60,794 nt of DNA from Lachnospiraceae bacterium (GTDB lineage Bacteria > Bacillota > Clostridia > Lachnospirales > Lachnospiraceae), in assembly GCA_900752065.1 (NCBI GenBank), contig CAADTT010000125.1:1-60794 (forward strand). Reading direction: 5' to 3'. The position numbers and the translations under genes are program-made. Positions 25,822-33,026 of the stretch are shown one piece after another. Within the stretch, counting starts at the first letter, position 1. The number at the start of each line of letters is the position of its first letter. The notes beneath the pieces were generated by a model. It was not told the origin of the DNA, made no database searches, and saw nothing but the letters and a program-made list of their open reading frames with translations.

Positions 25822-27315
25822 TTATGGTTTTGCCCATCCGAAAGCGCACTTCACAGCCTTCTTCCAGTCCGCCAGCAGTATTTTTCTACATTCCTCATTC
25901 ATCTCCGGTGTGAAAGTGCGCTGCAGCGCCCAGTTTTCACACACATCCTTCTGGTTCTTCCAGTACCCTGCAGCCAGCCCCGCCAGATAAGCCGCTCCCA
26001 GCGCTGTAGTTTCTATACACTCCGGTCTTGCCACCTGTGCATCCAGAATGTCCGCCTGAAACTGCATCAGAAAATTATTGGCACAGGCGCCGCCGTCTAC
26101 TTTCAGCGTCTTTAACGGAATGCCGGAATCCTTCTCCATGGCCTCGATGACGTCTGCTGTCTGATACGCCAGAGCTTCCACAGTGGCGCGAATCAGATGC
26201 TCCTTGCTGGTTCCCCGGGTCAGTCCCACGATGGTGCCTCTGGCGTACTGATCCCAGTAAGGTGCGCCAAGACCTGTAAAAGCAGGAACCACATAGACGC
26301 CGTTGGTATCCTCCACCGCCAGACAGTATTTCTCCGTCTCTGCCGCCGTTTTTATCATACGCAGCTCATCCCTCAGCCATTGGATCGCCGCTCCCGCCAC
26401 AAATACGCTCCCCTCCAGTGCATACTGAATACTGCCGTCCGCGCTGGCAGCAATGGTGGTCAGGAGTCCGCTTTTCGATTCCACTGCCTGCTCTCCTGTA
26501 TTCATCAAAAGGAAGCAGCCTGTCCCGTAGGTGTTTTTCACTTCTCCTGCCTCAAAACAGCACTGACCGAACAGCGCTGCCTGCTGGTCGCCTGCCGCTC
26601 CCGCAATAGGAATTCCCTCGCCCAGCATACTGTCCTCCGTATATCCGTAAATATGGCTGGAAGGACACACCTTCGGCAGCATTTCACGGGGAATATCCAG
26701 CTTTTTCAAGATCTCGTCATCCCACTGCAGCCTGTGGATATCAAACAGCATGGTTCTGGATGCATTCGTATAGTCTGTCACATGCACTTTCCGGTTGGTC
26801 AGGTTCCAGATCAGCCAGGTGTCCACCGTACCAAACAGCAGCTCTCCTTTTTTTGCCCGCTCTCTGGCTTCCGGCACATGATCCAGAATCCATTTCAATT
26901 TTGTTCCTGAAAAGTATGCGTCCGGTATCAGCCCTGTCTTTTTCCGGATGACCCCGTCAAATCCCTCCGCTTTCAGTCCATCCACGATATCCGCCGTCCT
27001 CCGGCACTGCCAGACAATAGCATTATAAACCGGCTTTCCCGTCGCTTTTTCCCATACGATCGTCGTCTCTCTCTGGTTTGTGATGCCGATCGCCGCAATT
27101 TCCTCCGCACTTGTTCCGATCTTACTCATAGCCTCTGCCGCTACGCTGATCTGGGAAGCCCAGATATCCATAGGATCATGCTCTACCCAGCCCGGCTGCG
27201 GAAAAATCTGCTCAAATTCCCTCTGTGCTACGCTCACGATCTGCCCGCTCTTATTAAACAGGATACACCGGGAGCTTGTCGTTCCCTGATCCAATGCCAT
27301 GATATAATTTTTCAT
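25822..27315 (-). CDS. glpK: Glycerol kinase
   Basis: ATP-dependent phosphorylation of glycerol to glycerol 3-phosphate in the cytoplasm. The start is 27315 (MKNYIMALDQGTTSSRC), after AGGAGG; an upstream in-frame ATG at 27453 adds 46 unrelated residues. 497 residues, typical FGGY kinase: DQGTTSSR phosphate loop, AAGDQQAALFGQ and VDGGACANNF. No glpF or glpD is adjacent, so its neighbours give no glycerol-regulon context. Confidence 0.96.
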   Translation of the reverse strand: MKNYIMALDQGTTSSRCILFNKSGQIVSVAQREFEQIFPQPGWVEHDPMDIWASQISVAAEAMSKIGTSAEEIAAIGITNQRETTIVWEKATGKPVYNAIVWQCRRTADIVDGLKAEGFDGVIRKKTGLIPDAYFSGTKLKWILDHVPEARERAKKGELLFGTVDTWLIWNLTNRKVHVTDYTNASRTMLFDIHRLQWDDEILKKLDIPREMLPKVCPSSHIYGYTEDSMLGEGIPIAGAAGDQQAALFGQCCFEAGEVKNTYGTGCFLLMNTGEQAVESKSGLLTTIAASADGSIQYALEGSVFVAGAAIQWLRDELRMIKTAAETEKYCLAVEDTNGVYVVPAFTGLGAPYWDQYARGTIVGLTRGTSKEHLIRATVEALAYQTADVIEAMEKDSGIPLKTLKVDGGACANNFLMQFQADILDAQVARPECIETTALGAAYLAGLAAGYWKNQKDVCENWALQRTFTPEMNEECRKILLADWKKAVKCAFGWAKP

Positions 27316-27416
27316 CTTTCCTCCTATGATTCCGTGTTCTGTAATACCTTCTTTTCTATTTCCTGTGCCTGCTCCGCTTTTGGCTGTTCTATTCCTGATA
27401 GGTGTCGGAGCTTTTA

Positions 27417-28361
27417 TCATATCAGTGCCAGGGTTTTTAAAAGATACAGCCATCCCGTCAGCGTAAATGCGCTGAAAAATGTAGTGAGCATCACTACGCT
27501 GGATGTCAGCGTCCCCTCATGCCCCATATTTTTTGCCATGATAAAGCAGCTCACTGTCGTGGCGGAGCCCAGCATCACCAGAATCGCCACCAGCTTTTCT
27601 CTTGTAAATCCCATATGTACGGCGATTGGAAGAAATACTGCCGCCAGGAGCACCAGCTTGATCAAAGATGCGATTGCCGCCGGCTTTATCTTTTCCCCCG
27701 CCTTCTTTCCGTCAAAGGAAGCTCCCATAGCCATCAGGCCCAGAGGCGTAGCGAGCACCGCCAGATTCTTTAAAGTCTTTTCCATGATAACCGGAATTGG
27801 AAGCTTTAAAAGCGACCAGACCATTCCCGCCAGGATTCCCAGAATGATCGGATTTGTCACAATCCCTTTCAGCGTATCGAAAACCACCTGTTTCCCTACC
27901 GGCTCCCGCTCAGGCTTCATGACTGTGAGCACCACTACTGCCATGATATTGTACAGCGGCACCGTAGCAATGATCATCAGCGGCGCCATCCCTGCGTCCC
28001 CGTAGATATTCTGGATAAAAGCAATTCCCAGGATCGCCGCGCTGCTGCGGTAAGATGCCTGGATAAACTCGCCCTGAATACGCCTGTCTCCCAAAAAATA
28101 CGAAAATCCCGTCACCGCCAGAATACTGATAAGGGTTGCCAGAAAACAGAACAATACAAACCGGATATCCCAGACTTCAGCAAAATCCACCGTCGCCAGA
28201 TCCTGAAAAACCAGAACGGGCAGCGCCGCCTGGAACACAAACTTATTCATCTTCTGCACAAATGCCTCATCCATCATGCTAGTCTTCCGGAAAAACCAGC
28301 CCAGAATCATCGTTAAAAAGATCGGAAGAGTAGCGTTCAGACTGAATATCAGATTTTCCAT
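27417..28361 (-). CDS. AEC-family (auxin efflux carrier type) permease
   Basis: 314 residues, about ten hydrophobic segments arranged as two halves, each with a broken helix (ATLPIFLTMILGW, TNPIILGILAGMVWSLL, ATPLGLMAMGASF). This family exports or exchanges organic acids such as malate in bacteria; the substrate here is not predictable. GAGGAGG precedes the ATG. It has its own promoter overlapping the upstream spoVAE terminator, and could be co-transcribed with glpK 101 bases downstream. Confidence 0.88.
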   Translation of the reverse strand: MENLIFSLNATLPIFLTMILGWFFRKTSMMDEAFVQKMNKFVFQAALPVLVFQDLATVDFAEVWDIRFVLFCFLATLISILAVTGFSYFLGDRRIQGEFIQASYRSSAAILGIAFIQNIYGDAGMAPLMIIATVPLYNIMAVVVLTVMKPEREPVGKQVVFDTLKGIVTNPIILGILAGMVWSLLKLPIPVIMEKTLKNLAVLATPLGLMAMGASFDGKKAGEKIKPAAIASLIKLVLLAAVFLPIAVHMGFTREKLVAILVMLGSATTVSCFIMAKNMGHEGTLTSSVVMLTTFFSAFTLTGWLYLLKTLALI

Positions 28362-28460
28362 AAATTTTTCCTCCTCTTTCGTCAGTCAAATATCCATGCA
28401 AGCACACCGAAGGCGTCCTGTGAATGGCTGCTTGGCCCGTTGCTCGCGGGAATATAGACA

Positions 28461-28489
28461 GTATACAAAAAAATCCTCCCGACTTCAAG
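28461..28489 (-). promoter_or_regulatory. Sigma-A-type promoter for the AEC permease gene
   Basis: On the minus strand TTGAAG (28484-28489), 17 bases, TATACT (28461-28466). The promoter overlaps the spoVAE terminator: the terminator's U-tract is the spacer next to the -10 box. Confidence 0.6.
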
Positions 28490-28504
28490 GAGTACAGGAG
28501 GATC
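28468..28504 (-). terminator. Rho-independent terminator of the spoVAD-spoVAE operon
   Basis: ATCCTCC/GGAGGAT arms (28474-28480 and 28498-28504) enclose a 17-base loop, followed on the minus strand by a run of seven T. It lies 44 bases after the spoVAE stop. Confidence 0.75.
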
Positions 28505-28523
28505 ATACTGCTATTCTATAACA

Positions 28524-28542
28524 GTTCAGCAAATAACTGAAC
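28524..28542. repeat. Small GTTCAG/CTGAAC palindrome after spoVAE
   Basis: GTTCAG (28524-28529) and CTGAAC (28537-28542) flank a seven-base spacer; the left side reads TAACAGTTCAG, the end sequence of the GTAACAG palindrome family. Unlike other copies it follows a coding region rather than a promoter, six bases after the spoVAE stop. Confidence 0.45.
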
Positions 28543-28547
28543 GATTC

Positions 28548-28904
28548 TTAATCTTTCATCTTTGGCTGGAACACCAGACTTGCCAGGTATCCAAACACCA
28601 GCGCCGCTGAGATTCCAACTGCGCTGGCTGTAAAGCCGCCCATGTAAATTCCCATGAAGCCTTCTTTGTCCACAGCCTCCTTCACACCTTTCCAGAGCGT
28701 ATTACCAAATCCCAGAAGCGGCACGCTGGCTCCGGCCCCGGCAAATTCTTTAAACGGTTCATACAGGCCCAAAGCTCCCAGAACCGCTCCGGTACACACC
28801 AGGATCACCATGATCCTTCCCGGCATCAGCTTTGTCTTTTCCATCAGGATCTGTACCAGGGCGCAGATAGCGCCGCCTGCCAGAAATGCATAAATATAGT
28901 CCAT
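28548..28904 (-). CDS. spoVAE: Stage V sporulation protein AE
   Basis: 118 residues with four hydrophobic helices (YIYAFLAGGAICALVQILM at the N-terminus, GISAALVFGYLASLVF at the C-terminus). SpoVAE belongs to the SpoVA channel that carries dipicolinic acid into the developing spore and out at germination. It follows spoVAD by 13 bases in the usual order, but spoVAC, normally upstream of spoVAD, is absent here. Confidence 0.93.
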   Translation of the reverse strand: MDYIYAFLAGGAICALVQILMEKTKLMPGRIMVILVCTGAVLGALGLYEPFKEFAGAGASVPLLGFGNTLWKGVKEAVDKEGFMGIYMGGFTASAVGISAALVFGYLASLVFQPKMKD

Positions 28905-28917
28905 ATTTTCCTCCTGT

Positions 28918-29928
28918 CTAACAATGTTCGATCACTACTCCATGAGCGATCCCCGGCACACTCTGTCCCTCATTAAAGCTGACCGTGGACAAAAGCGCCC
29001 CCGTCGGAACAAACAGCACCCGCTTCCAGCTCCCTTTTTCAAGCTTTGGAAGAATCACAGAAGCCAGCGTCACCGCCGAACATCCGCATCCGCTTCCTCC
29101 GGCATGGGTATCCTGCGTCTCCTGATCATAGATCTCGATGCCGCAGTCCATATGCACCCCGCTGATGTCAAATCCTTTTTCTTTTAGGAGATCAATCAAA
29201 ATCCTCTGGCCCACATAGCCCAGATCCCCGGTGATGATCCTGTCATAGTCCTCCGGCTGACGGTTAAAATCCATCAGGTTCTGATAGATGGTATCGCAGG
29301 CTGCCGGAGCCATACACGCTCCCATGTTCATGGAATCTTTCACGCCATAGTCCACCACCTTTCCCGGTGTCACGCCTGTGATTCTGGCATGACCCCCTTT
29401 TGCAGCCAACACAAAGGCGCCGCTCCCCGTAACTGTCCAGGTAGCCGCCAGAGGCCGCTGGTTTCCATAGTCTAAAGGAAAACGGAACTGCTTTTCTGCA
29501 CTTCCAAAATGACTGGAGGTAACTGCCGCCACATAATCGGCATACCCGGCATTGATCGCCATAGCGCCCAATTCCAGGGACTCTCCGCAGGTGGAACATG
29601 CCCCGTACAATCCAAACATGGGAATATTCATATCCATAACGCCAAAAGACGTCGCTATGAGCTGCCCCAGCAGGTCACCGCCGAAAAGGTATCGGATTTC
29701 CGCAGGCAGCAGCTTTGCTTTCCCAAGCGCTGTCTGCAGCGCTTCTTTTTGCAGGGTGCTTTCCGCCTTTTCCCAGGAATCCTCCCCAAACATGGGGTCT
29801 TCACACACCAGGTCAAACTTATTTCCCAGAGGACCCTCCCCCTCTTTTTTTCCAACAATGGAGGCTGCGCTGATAATATGCGGCGCCCGCTCAAACTGTA
29901 TACTCTGCTGTCCCGCTGTCTGATTCAT
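28918..29928 (-). CDS. spoVAD: Stage V sporulation protein AD
   Basis: Soluble SpoVA subunit with a thiolase/ketosynthase-like fold that binds dipicolinic acid at the inner spore membrane. The start is 29928 (MNQTAGQQSIQFERAP), after GGGAGG; an ATG at 29997 is inconsistent with the family. 336 residues, close to the Bacillus protein. Conserved stretches include YGACSTCGESLELGAMAI, TSSHFGSAEKQFRFP and GGSGCGCSAVTL. A sigma-G-like promoter lies about 100 bases upstream. Confidence 0.95.
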   Translation of the reverse strand: MNQTAGQQSIQFERAPHIISAASIVGKKEGEGPLGNKFDLVCEDPMFGEDSWEKAESTLQKEALQTALGKAKLLPAEIRYLFGGDLLGQLIATSFGVMDMNIPMFGLYGACSTCGESLELGAMAINAGYADYVAAVTSSHFGSAEKQFRFPLDYGNQRPLAATWTVTGSGAFVLAAKGGHARITGVTPGKVVDYGVKDSMNMGACMAPAACDTIYQNLMDFNRQPEDYDRIITGDLGYVGQRILIDLLKEKGFDISGVHMDCGIEIYDQETQDTHAGGSGCGCSAVTLASVILPKLEKGSWKRVLFVPTGALLSTVSFNEGQSVPGIAHGVVIEHC

Positions 29929-29958
29929 ATTGTCCTCCCTTTCCAATTCTGTATTTTT

Positions 29959-30018
29959 GTAACAGTTCAGCCATAACCCATGCAGTGTGTAAATCATGCC
30001 GCCAGAATGAACTGTAAC
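29959..30018. repeat. 60-bp GTAACAG-type palindromic element in the spoVAD leader
   Basis: GTAACAGTTCA (29959-29969) and TGAACTGTAAC (30008-30018) are inverted repeats with one mismatch around a 38-base interior. The element lies between the sigma-G-like -10 box (30030-30036) and the spoVAD ATG, so it would be transcribed in the spoVAD leader. Its ends match those of the element at 60463-60666. Confidence 0.7.
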
Positions 30019-30029
30019 TTATTTTTTGA

Positions 30030-30058
30030 TAGTATGTCCGAAACCCGGAAAAAAATGC
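30030..30058 (-). promoter_or_regulatory. Sigma-G-like promoter of spoVAD
   Basis: On the minus strand GCATT (30054-30058) and CATACTA (30030-30036) are separated by 17 bases. The -10 matches the forespore sigma-F/sigma-G type; the -35 differs from GHATR at its last base. The spoVA operon is a known sigma-G target in Bacillus. Confidence 0.6.
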
Positions 30059-30086
30059 TGACATTTTTATATGAAAGATTCTCCAG

Positions 30087-30115
30087 TTGTCCCTCCAGAA
30101 AAAATATGCTATACT
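30087..30115 (+). promoter_or_regulatory. Sigma-A promoter for the glycosyltransferase/ATP-grasp/EmrE-like operon
   Basis: TTGTCC (30087-30092), 17-base spacer, TATACT (30110-30115). About 20 bases of leader precede the AAGGAG and ATG at 30145. Confidence 0.75.
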
Positions 30116-30144
30116 TTTTGTGATATTACGAAAAGGAGAATACC

Positions 30145-31104
30145 ATGTTAGTATCTGTTGTTGTACCCTGCTATAATTCACAGGACTCTATCGCCAAAGT
30201 TGTGGAACTGACCATAGCAGAGTTTCAGAAAATGCCGCAATATACTTATGAGTTTATTCTGGTAAATGACTATTCGAAGGACGCTACCTTCTTAAAAATC
30301 AGAGAGCTTTCCGAAAAATATCCCTGTGTCCGGGGCATTAATCTGGCGCGGAATTTCGGCCAGCATAATGTGCTGATGGCGGCGCTGAATTATGCAAACG
30401 GCGACTTTATCGTGGGAATGGACGATGATCTGCAGACTCATCCCTCCCAGATGTACAAGCTTCTGGACAAGATTCAGGAGGGCTACGATCTGGTTTACGG
30501 CGACTACGCCAAAAGAAAGAACTCGTTCCTCAAGAATCTCACCAGCAAATTTAATAAGATAACCTCCCGCATTCTGCTGGGACGGCCCAAAAACATCGTT
30601 TCCAGCAATTACTGGGTCATTACAAAGCTGGTCAGGGACGAAGTCATAAAATATACGAATTACAACCCTTACATAGATGCTATCTTTTACCGTGTGACCA
30701 ACAACATCGCAGATGTGACGATCGAGCATCACCAGAGAGAGCAGGGCTCCTCCAACTACACCTTCCGGAAGCTGGTAAAGCTCTGGATGGCCTACTGGAA
30801 CTTTTCGGTGATTCCGCTGCGGATTTCCTCTCTGCTCGGAACCCTCTTTTCTGCCGGAGGATTCATCGGATTTATGGCAATCCTGATCCGGCAGTTGATT
30901 TCTCCCAGCTCTCAGATCGGATGGGCTTCTATCATGTGCGCCATGCTGTTGTTTTTTGGCTTTGTGCTGCTGGTGCTGGGGATCATGGGGGAGTATCTCG
31001 GCAAAATCATGCTCTGCATCAACAATACGCCGCAGTATATCGTGCGTGAGACAGTCAATGTAAAAGAAAAAGCGCAAGAAAAGAGTGAAAAATCAGATGC
31101 GTAA
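30145..31104 (+). CDS. Polyprenyl-phosphate glycosyltransferase (ArnC/GtrB-like)
   Basis: 319 residues. GT2 domain at 1 to about 215 with VVPCYNSQDSI, VNDYSKD and the metal-binding MDDDLQTHP (Asp93-95), then a membrane tail with two hydrophobic helices (about 230-255 and 265-290), the layout of DPM1/ArnC/GtrB enzymes. Such enzymes load a sugar from a nucleotide donor onto undecaprenyl phosphate on the cytoplasmic face. First gene of a tight four-gene operon whose last two genes resemble the ArnE/ArnF flippase. The sugar cannot be predicted. Confidence 0.9.
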   Translation: MLVSVVVPCYNSQDSIAKVVELTIAEFQKMPQYTYEFILVNDYSKDATFLKIRELSEKYPCVRGINLARNFGQHNVLMAALNYANGDFIVGMDDDLQTHPSQMYKLLDKIQEGYDLVYGDYAKRKNSFLKNLTSKFNKITSRILLGRPKNIVSSNYWVITKLVRDEVIKYTNYNPYIDAIFYRVTNNIADVTIEHHQREQGSSNYTFRKLVKLWMAYWNFSVIPLRISSLLGTLFSAGGFIGFMAILIRQLISPSSQIGWASIMCAMLLFFGFVLLVLGIMGEYLGKIMLCINNTPQYIVRETVNVKEKAQEKSEKSDA

Positions 31105-32305
31105 ATTATTGATACTGGGCGCCGGAATCTATCAGGTGCCTTTGATCCGGAAAGCAAAGGAAATGGGACTTTACACCATCGCAGCCAGCTATGCGGGAAA
31201 CTACCCGGGACTTGCGCTGGCAGATGAGAGCTGGGAAGTAGATACCACTGACTATAAGAAGCTGACAACCCTAGCAAAAAATGCCGGAATTTCCGGTGTC
31301 TGCACCTCCGGCACCGATGTGGCGATCATTTCCCTGGGCGCTATCTGCGAAACCTTAAACCTTCCCGGTGTTCCGCTGTCCTGCGCCAGAATCGTAACCG
31401 ATAAGGCGCTTATGAAATGTGCCTTTCAGAAGCATCACGTTTCCACCCCGGAATCTTTTCAGGTATCCTCACTGGAGGAAGCACAGATGATTTTCCGGCA
31501 GTTCACTCCTCCTGTAATCGTCAAGGCAGTAGACAGCTCCGGCAGCCGCGGAATTACCCGTGCGGATACGCTGGAAGAACTGACTGCAGCATATCAGGCA
31601 GCCAGACAAGTCACAAAAAAAGACTATGTGCTGGTGGAACGATTTATCAAAGCAGAGGAAATCGGTGTAGACGGCTTTGTTTCAAATGGTAAAGTCCGTT
31701 TTCTGCTTCCCCATAAAAAATTCACCTGCACATCAGAAGGGACTACACTTCCTGAGGGCCACAGCTTTCCCTACCGCTGCTCTCCCGCTCTGGAACAGAA
31801 TATTCATCTTCAGATGAAACGTGCCATCTCTGCTGTGGGCATGGATAACTGTGCAGTGAATGCCGATGTCCTTGTGTCCGGAGAAGATGCTTATATTCTT
31901 GAAATCGGCGCCCGCGCGGGAGCCACCTGCATTCCGGAACTGATTTCTGTCTACTGCGGATTTGACTATTATGAGCAGATAATCCGTCAGGCTCTTGGGG
32001 AAACTCCTGACTTTACTGTTAAGACTCCCCGCCCCTGTATGGCAAAGCTTCTCTTTTCCGGCTGTGACGGTATTCTGACAGATATTGACGAGGCCCGTCT
32101 CGATTTCCTGCGCCGGCAATGCATTGATATTTCTCTCGACTACCCAGCAGGCACAAAGGTGGAAAAGGTACAGAATGGAACCAGCCGCATTGGGCAGGTC
32201 ATTCTGGAAACTTCACGGGAAGAAGAGATGAATGAAATGATGTCCCGCATACGCCGGACTGTAAAGGTAAATGGAATTGATTTGGAGACATTATGGAACA
32301 AGTGA
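31097..32305 (+). CDS. ATP-grasp ligase of the carbamoyl-phosphate-synthase-like type
   Basis: 402 residues from ATG 31097 (MRKLLILGAGIYQVPLI); a GTG at 31085 is the alternative. Either start overlaps the glycosyltransferase 3' end. An N-terminal pre-ATP-grasp Rossmann domain is followed by the ATP-grasp domain: lysine in PVIVKAVDSSGSRGI, hinge VLVERFIKAEEIGVDG, and metal ligands in NADVLVSGEDAYILEIGAR. Family members form amide or acyl-phosphate bonds between a carboxylate and an amine or other nucleophile. Its place between a lipid-sugar synthase and a flippase-like pair suggests modification of the lipid-linked sugar or its precursor; that is inference. Confidence 0.85.
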   Translation: MRKLLILGAGIYQVPLIRKAKEMGLYTIAASYAGNYPGLALADESWEVDTTDYKKLTTLAKNAGISGVCTSGTDVAIISLGAICETLNLPGVPLSCARIVTDKALMKCAFQKHHVSTPESFQVSSLEEAQMIFRQFTPPVIVKAVDSSGSRGITRADTLEELTAAYQAARQVTKKDYVLVERFIKAEEIGVDGFVSNGKVRFLLPHKKFTCTSEGTTLPEGHSFPYRCSPALEQNIHLQMKRAISAVGMDNCAVNADVLVSGEDAYILEIGARAGATCIPELISVYCGFDYYEQIIRQALGETPDFTVKTPRPCMAKLLFSGCDGILTDIDEARLDFLRRQCIDISLDYPAGTKVEKVQNGTSRIGQVILETSREEEMNEMMSRIRRTVKVNGIDLETLWNK

Positions 32306-32643
32306 AAAACTATTTGCAGCTTCATTTGAATATTATGCTTTTTTCTCTCACAGGCATTTTTTCAAAGCTTGCCTCTATCCAGTACAGGGAACATGGCATC
32401 GGCGGATGGATGCTTTATCTTTTCCTGTTTCTGATGGTCGCAAACTGCGGTATCTATGCTCTTGCCTGGCAGAAGATCATTAAAAAATTTGACCTTTCCA
32501 CCGCATATGCCCACCGGAGCGTCTATCTGATCTGGTCCCAGATCTGGGCGGTACTGATTTTCAGGGAGTCCCTTTCCTGGAACAATCTCCTTGGAATGCT
32601 GGTGGTCTTAATCGGAGTATTGGTGGTGCAGAAATATGAATAA
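32293..32643 (+). CDS. EmrE/ArnE-like small membrane protein, subunit 1
   Basis: 116 residues with four hydrophobic helices (LNIMLFSLTGIFSKLAS, GGWMLYLFLFLMVANCGIY, SVYLIWSQIWAVLIF, LLGMLVVLIGVLVV). It resembles small multidrug resistance proteins, but the first helix lacks the membrane glutamate that EmrE uses for drug-proton exchange. ArnE/ArnF lipid-sugar flippases share that lack. It overlaps the ATP-grasp gene by 13 bases and the next gene by eight, indicating coupled expression. Confidence 0.82.
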   Translation: MEQVKNYLQLHLNIMLFSLTGIFSKLASIQYREHGIGGWMLYLFLFLMVANCGIYALAWQKIIKKFDLSTAYAHRSVYLIWSQIWAVLIFRESLSWNNLLGMLVVLIGVLVVQKYE

Positions 32644-32977
32644 ACTATTTATGTTATTGATGTTTGCGGGAACCTTCTTTTCCGCATCCTCACAGATTCT
32701 GTTAAAGCAGAGTGCGGATGACAAGCATAAGAGCGGTATTTACGAGTACCTGAACTGGCGTGTCATTACCGCTTATATCATTTTTTTTGGGGTATTGCTC
32801 CTGAACACTTACGCTTATACCAGAGTTCCCTACAAGTATGGTTCCGTCATTGATACCTTTACCTATGTATTTGTACTTCTGCTCTCCCGTTTCTTTCTTG
32901 GTGAAAAGATTACAAAAGGAAAGCTTACCGGAAATTTGATCATTATCATAGGAATTCTGATTTATTCTAAGGCATAA
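32636..32977 (+). CDS. EmrE/ArnF-like small membrane protein, subunit 2
   Basis: 113 residues with four hydrophobic helices and the SMR-type C-terminal motif (FLGEKITKGKLTGNLIIIIGI). Helix one (LFMLLMFAGTFFSASSQILL) lacks the EmrE glutamate. Together with the preceding gene it forms a pair as expected for a heterodimeric ArnE/ArnF-type flippase of a polyprenyl-phosphate sugar. The last codon and stop lie inside the terminator palindrome shared with the opposing gene. Confidence 0.82.
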   Translation: MNKLFMLLMFAGTFFSASSQILLKQSADDKHKSGIYEYLNWRVITAYIIFFGVLLLNTYAYTRVPYKYGSVIDTFTYVFVLLLSRFFLGEKITKGKLTGNLIIIIGILIYSKA

Positions 32978-33026
32978 AAAGAGTATCTGTAAAATTTTTG
33001 TTTTACAGATACTCCCTTTTTATGCC
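32971..33026. terminator. Strong bidirectional terminator that includes both convergent stop codons
   Basis: GGCATAAAAA (32971-32980) pairs with TTTTTATGCC (33017-33026), and GAGTATCTGTAAAA (32981-32994) with TTTTACAGATACTC (33001-33014), with a two-base CC bulge and a six-base loop. About 24 bp of stem in total. The outer arms encode the C-terminal Ala and TAA stop of both convergent genes. Confidence 0.92.
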
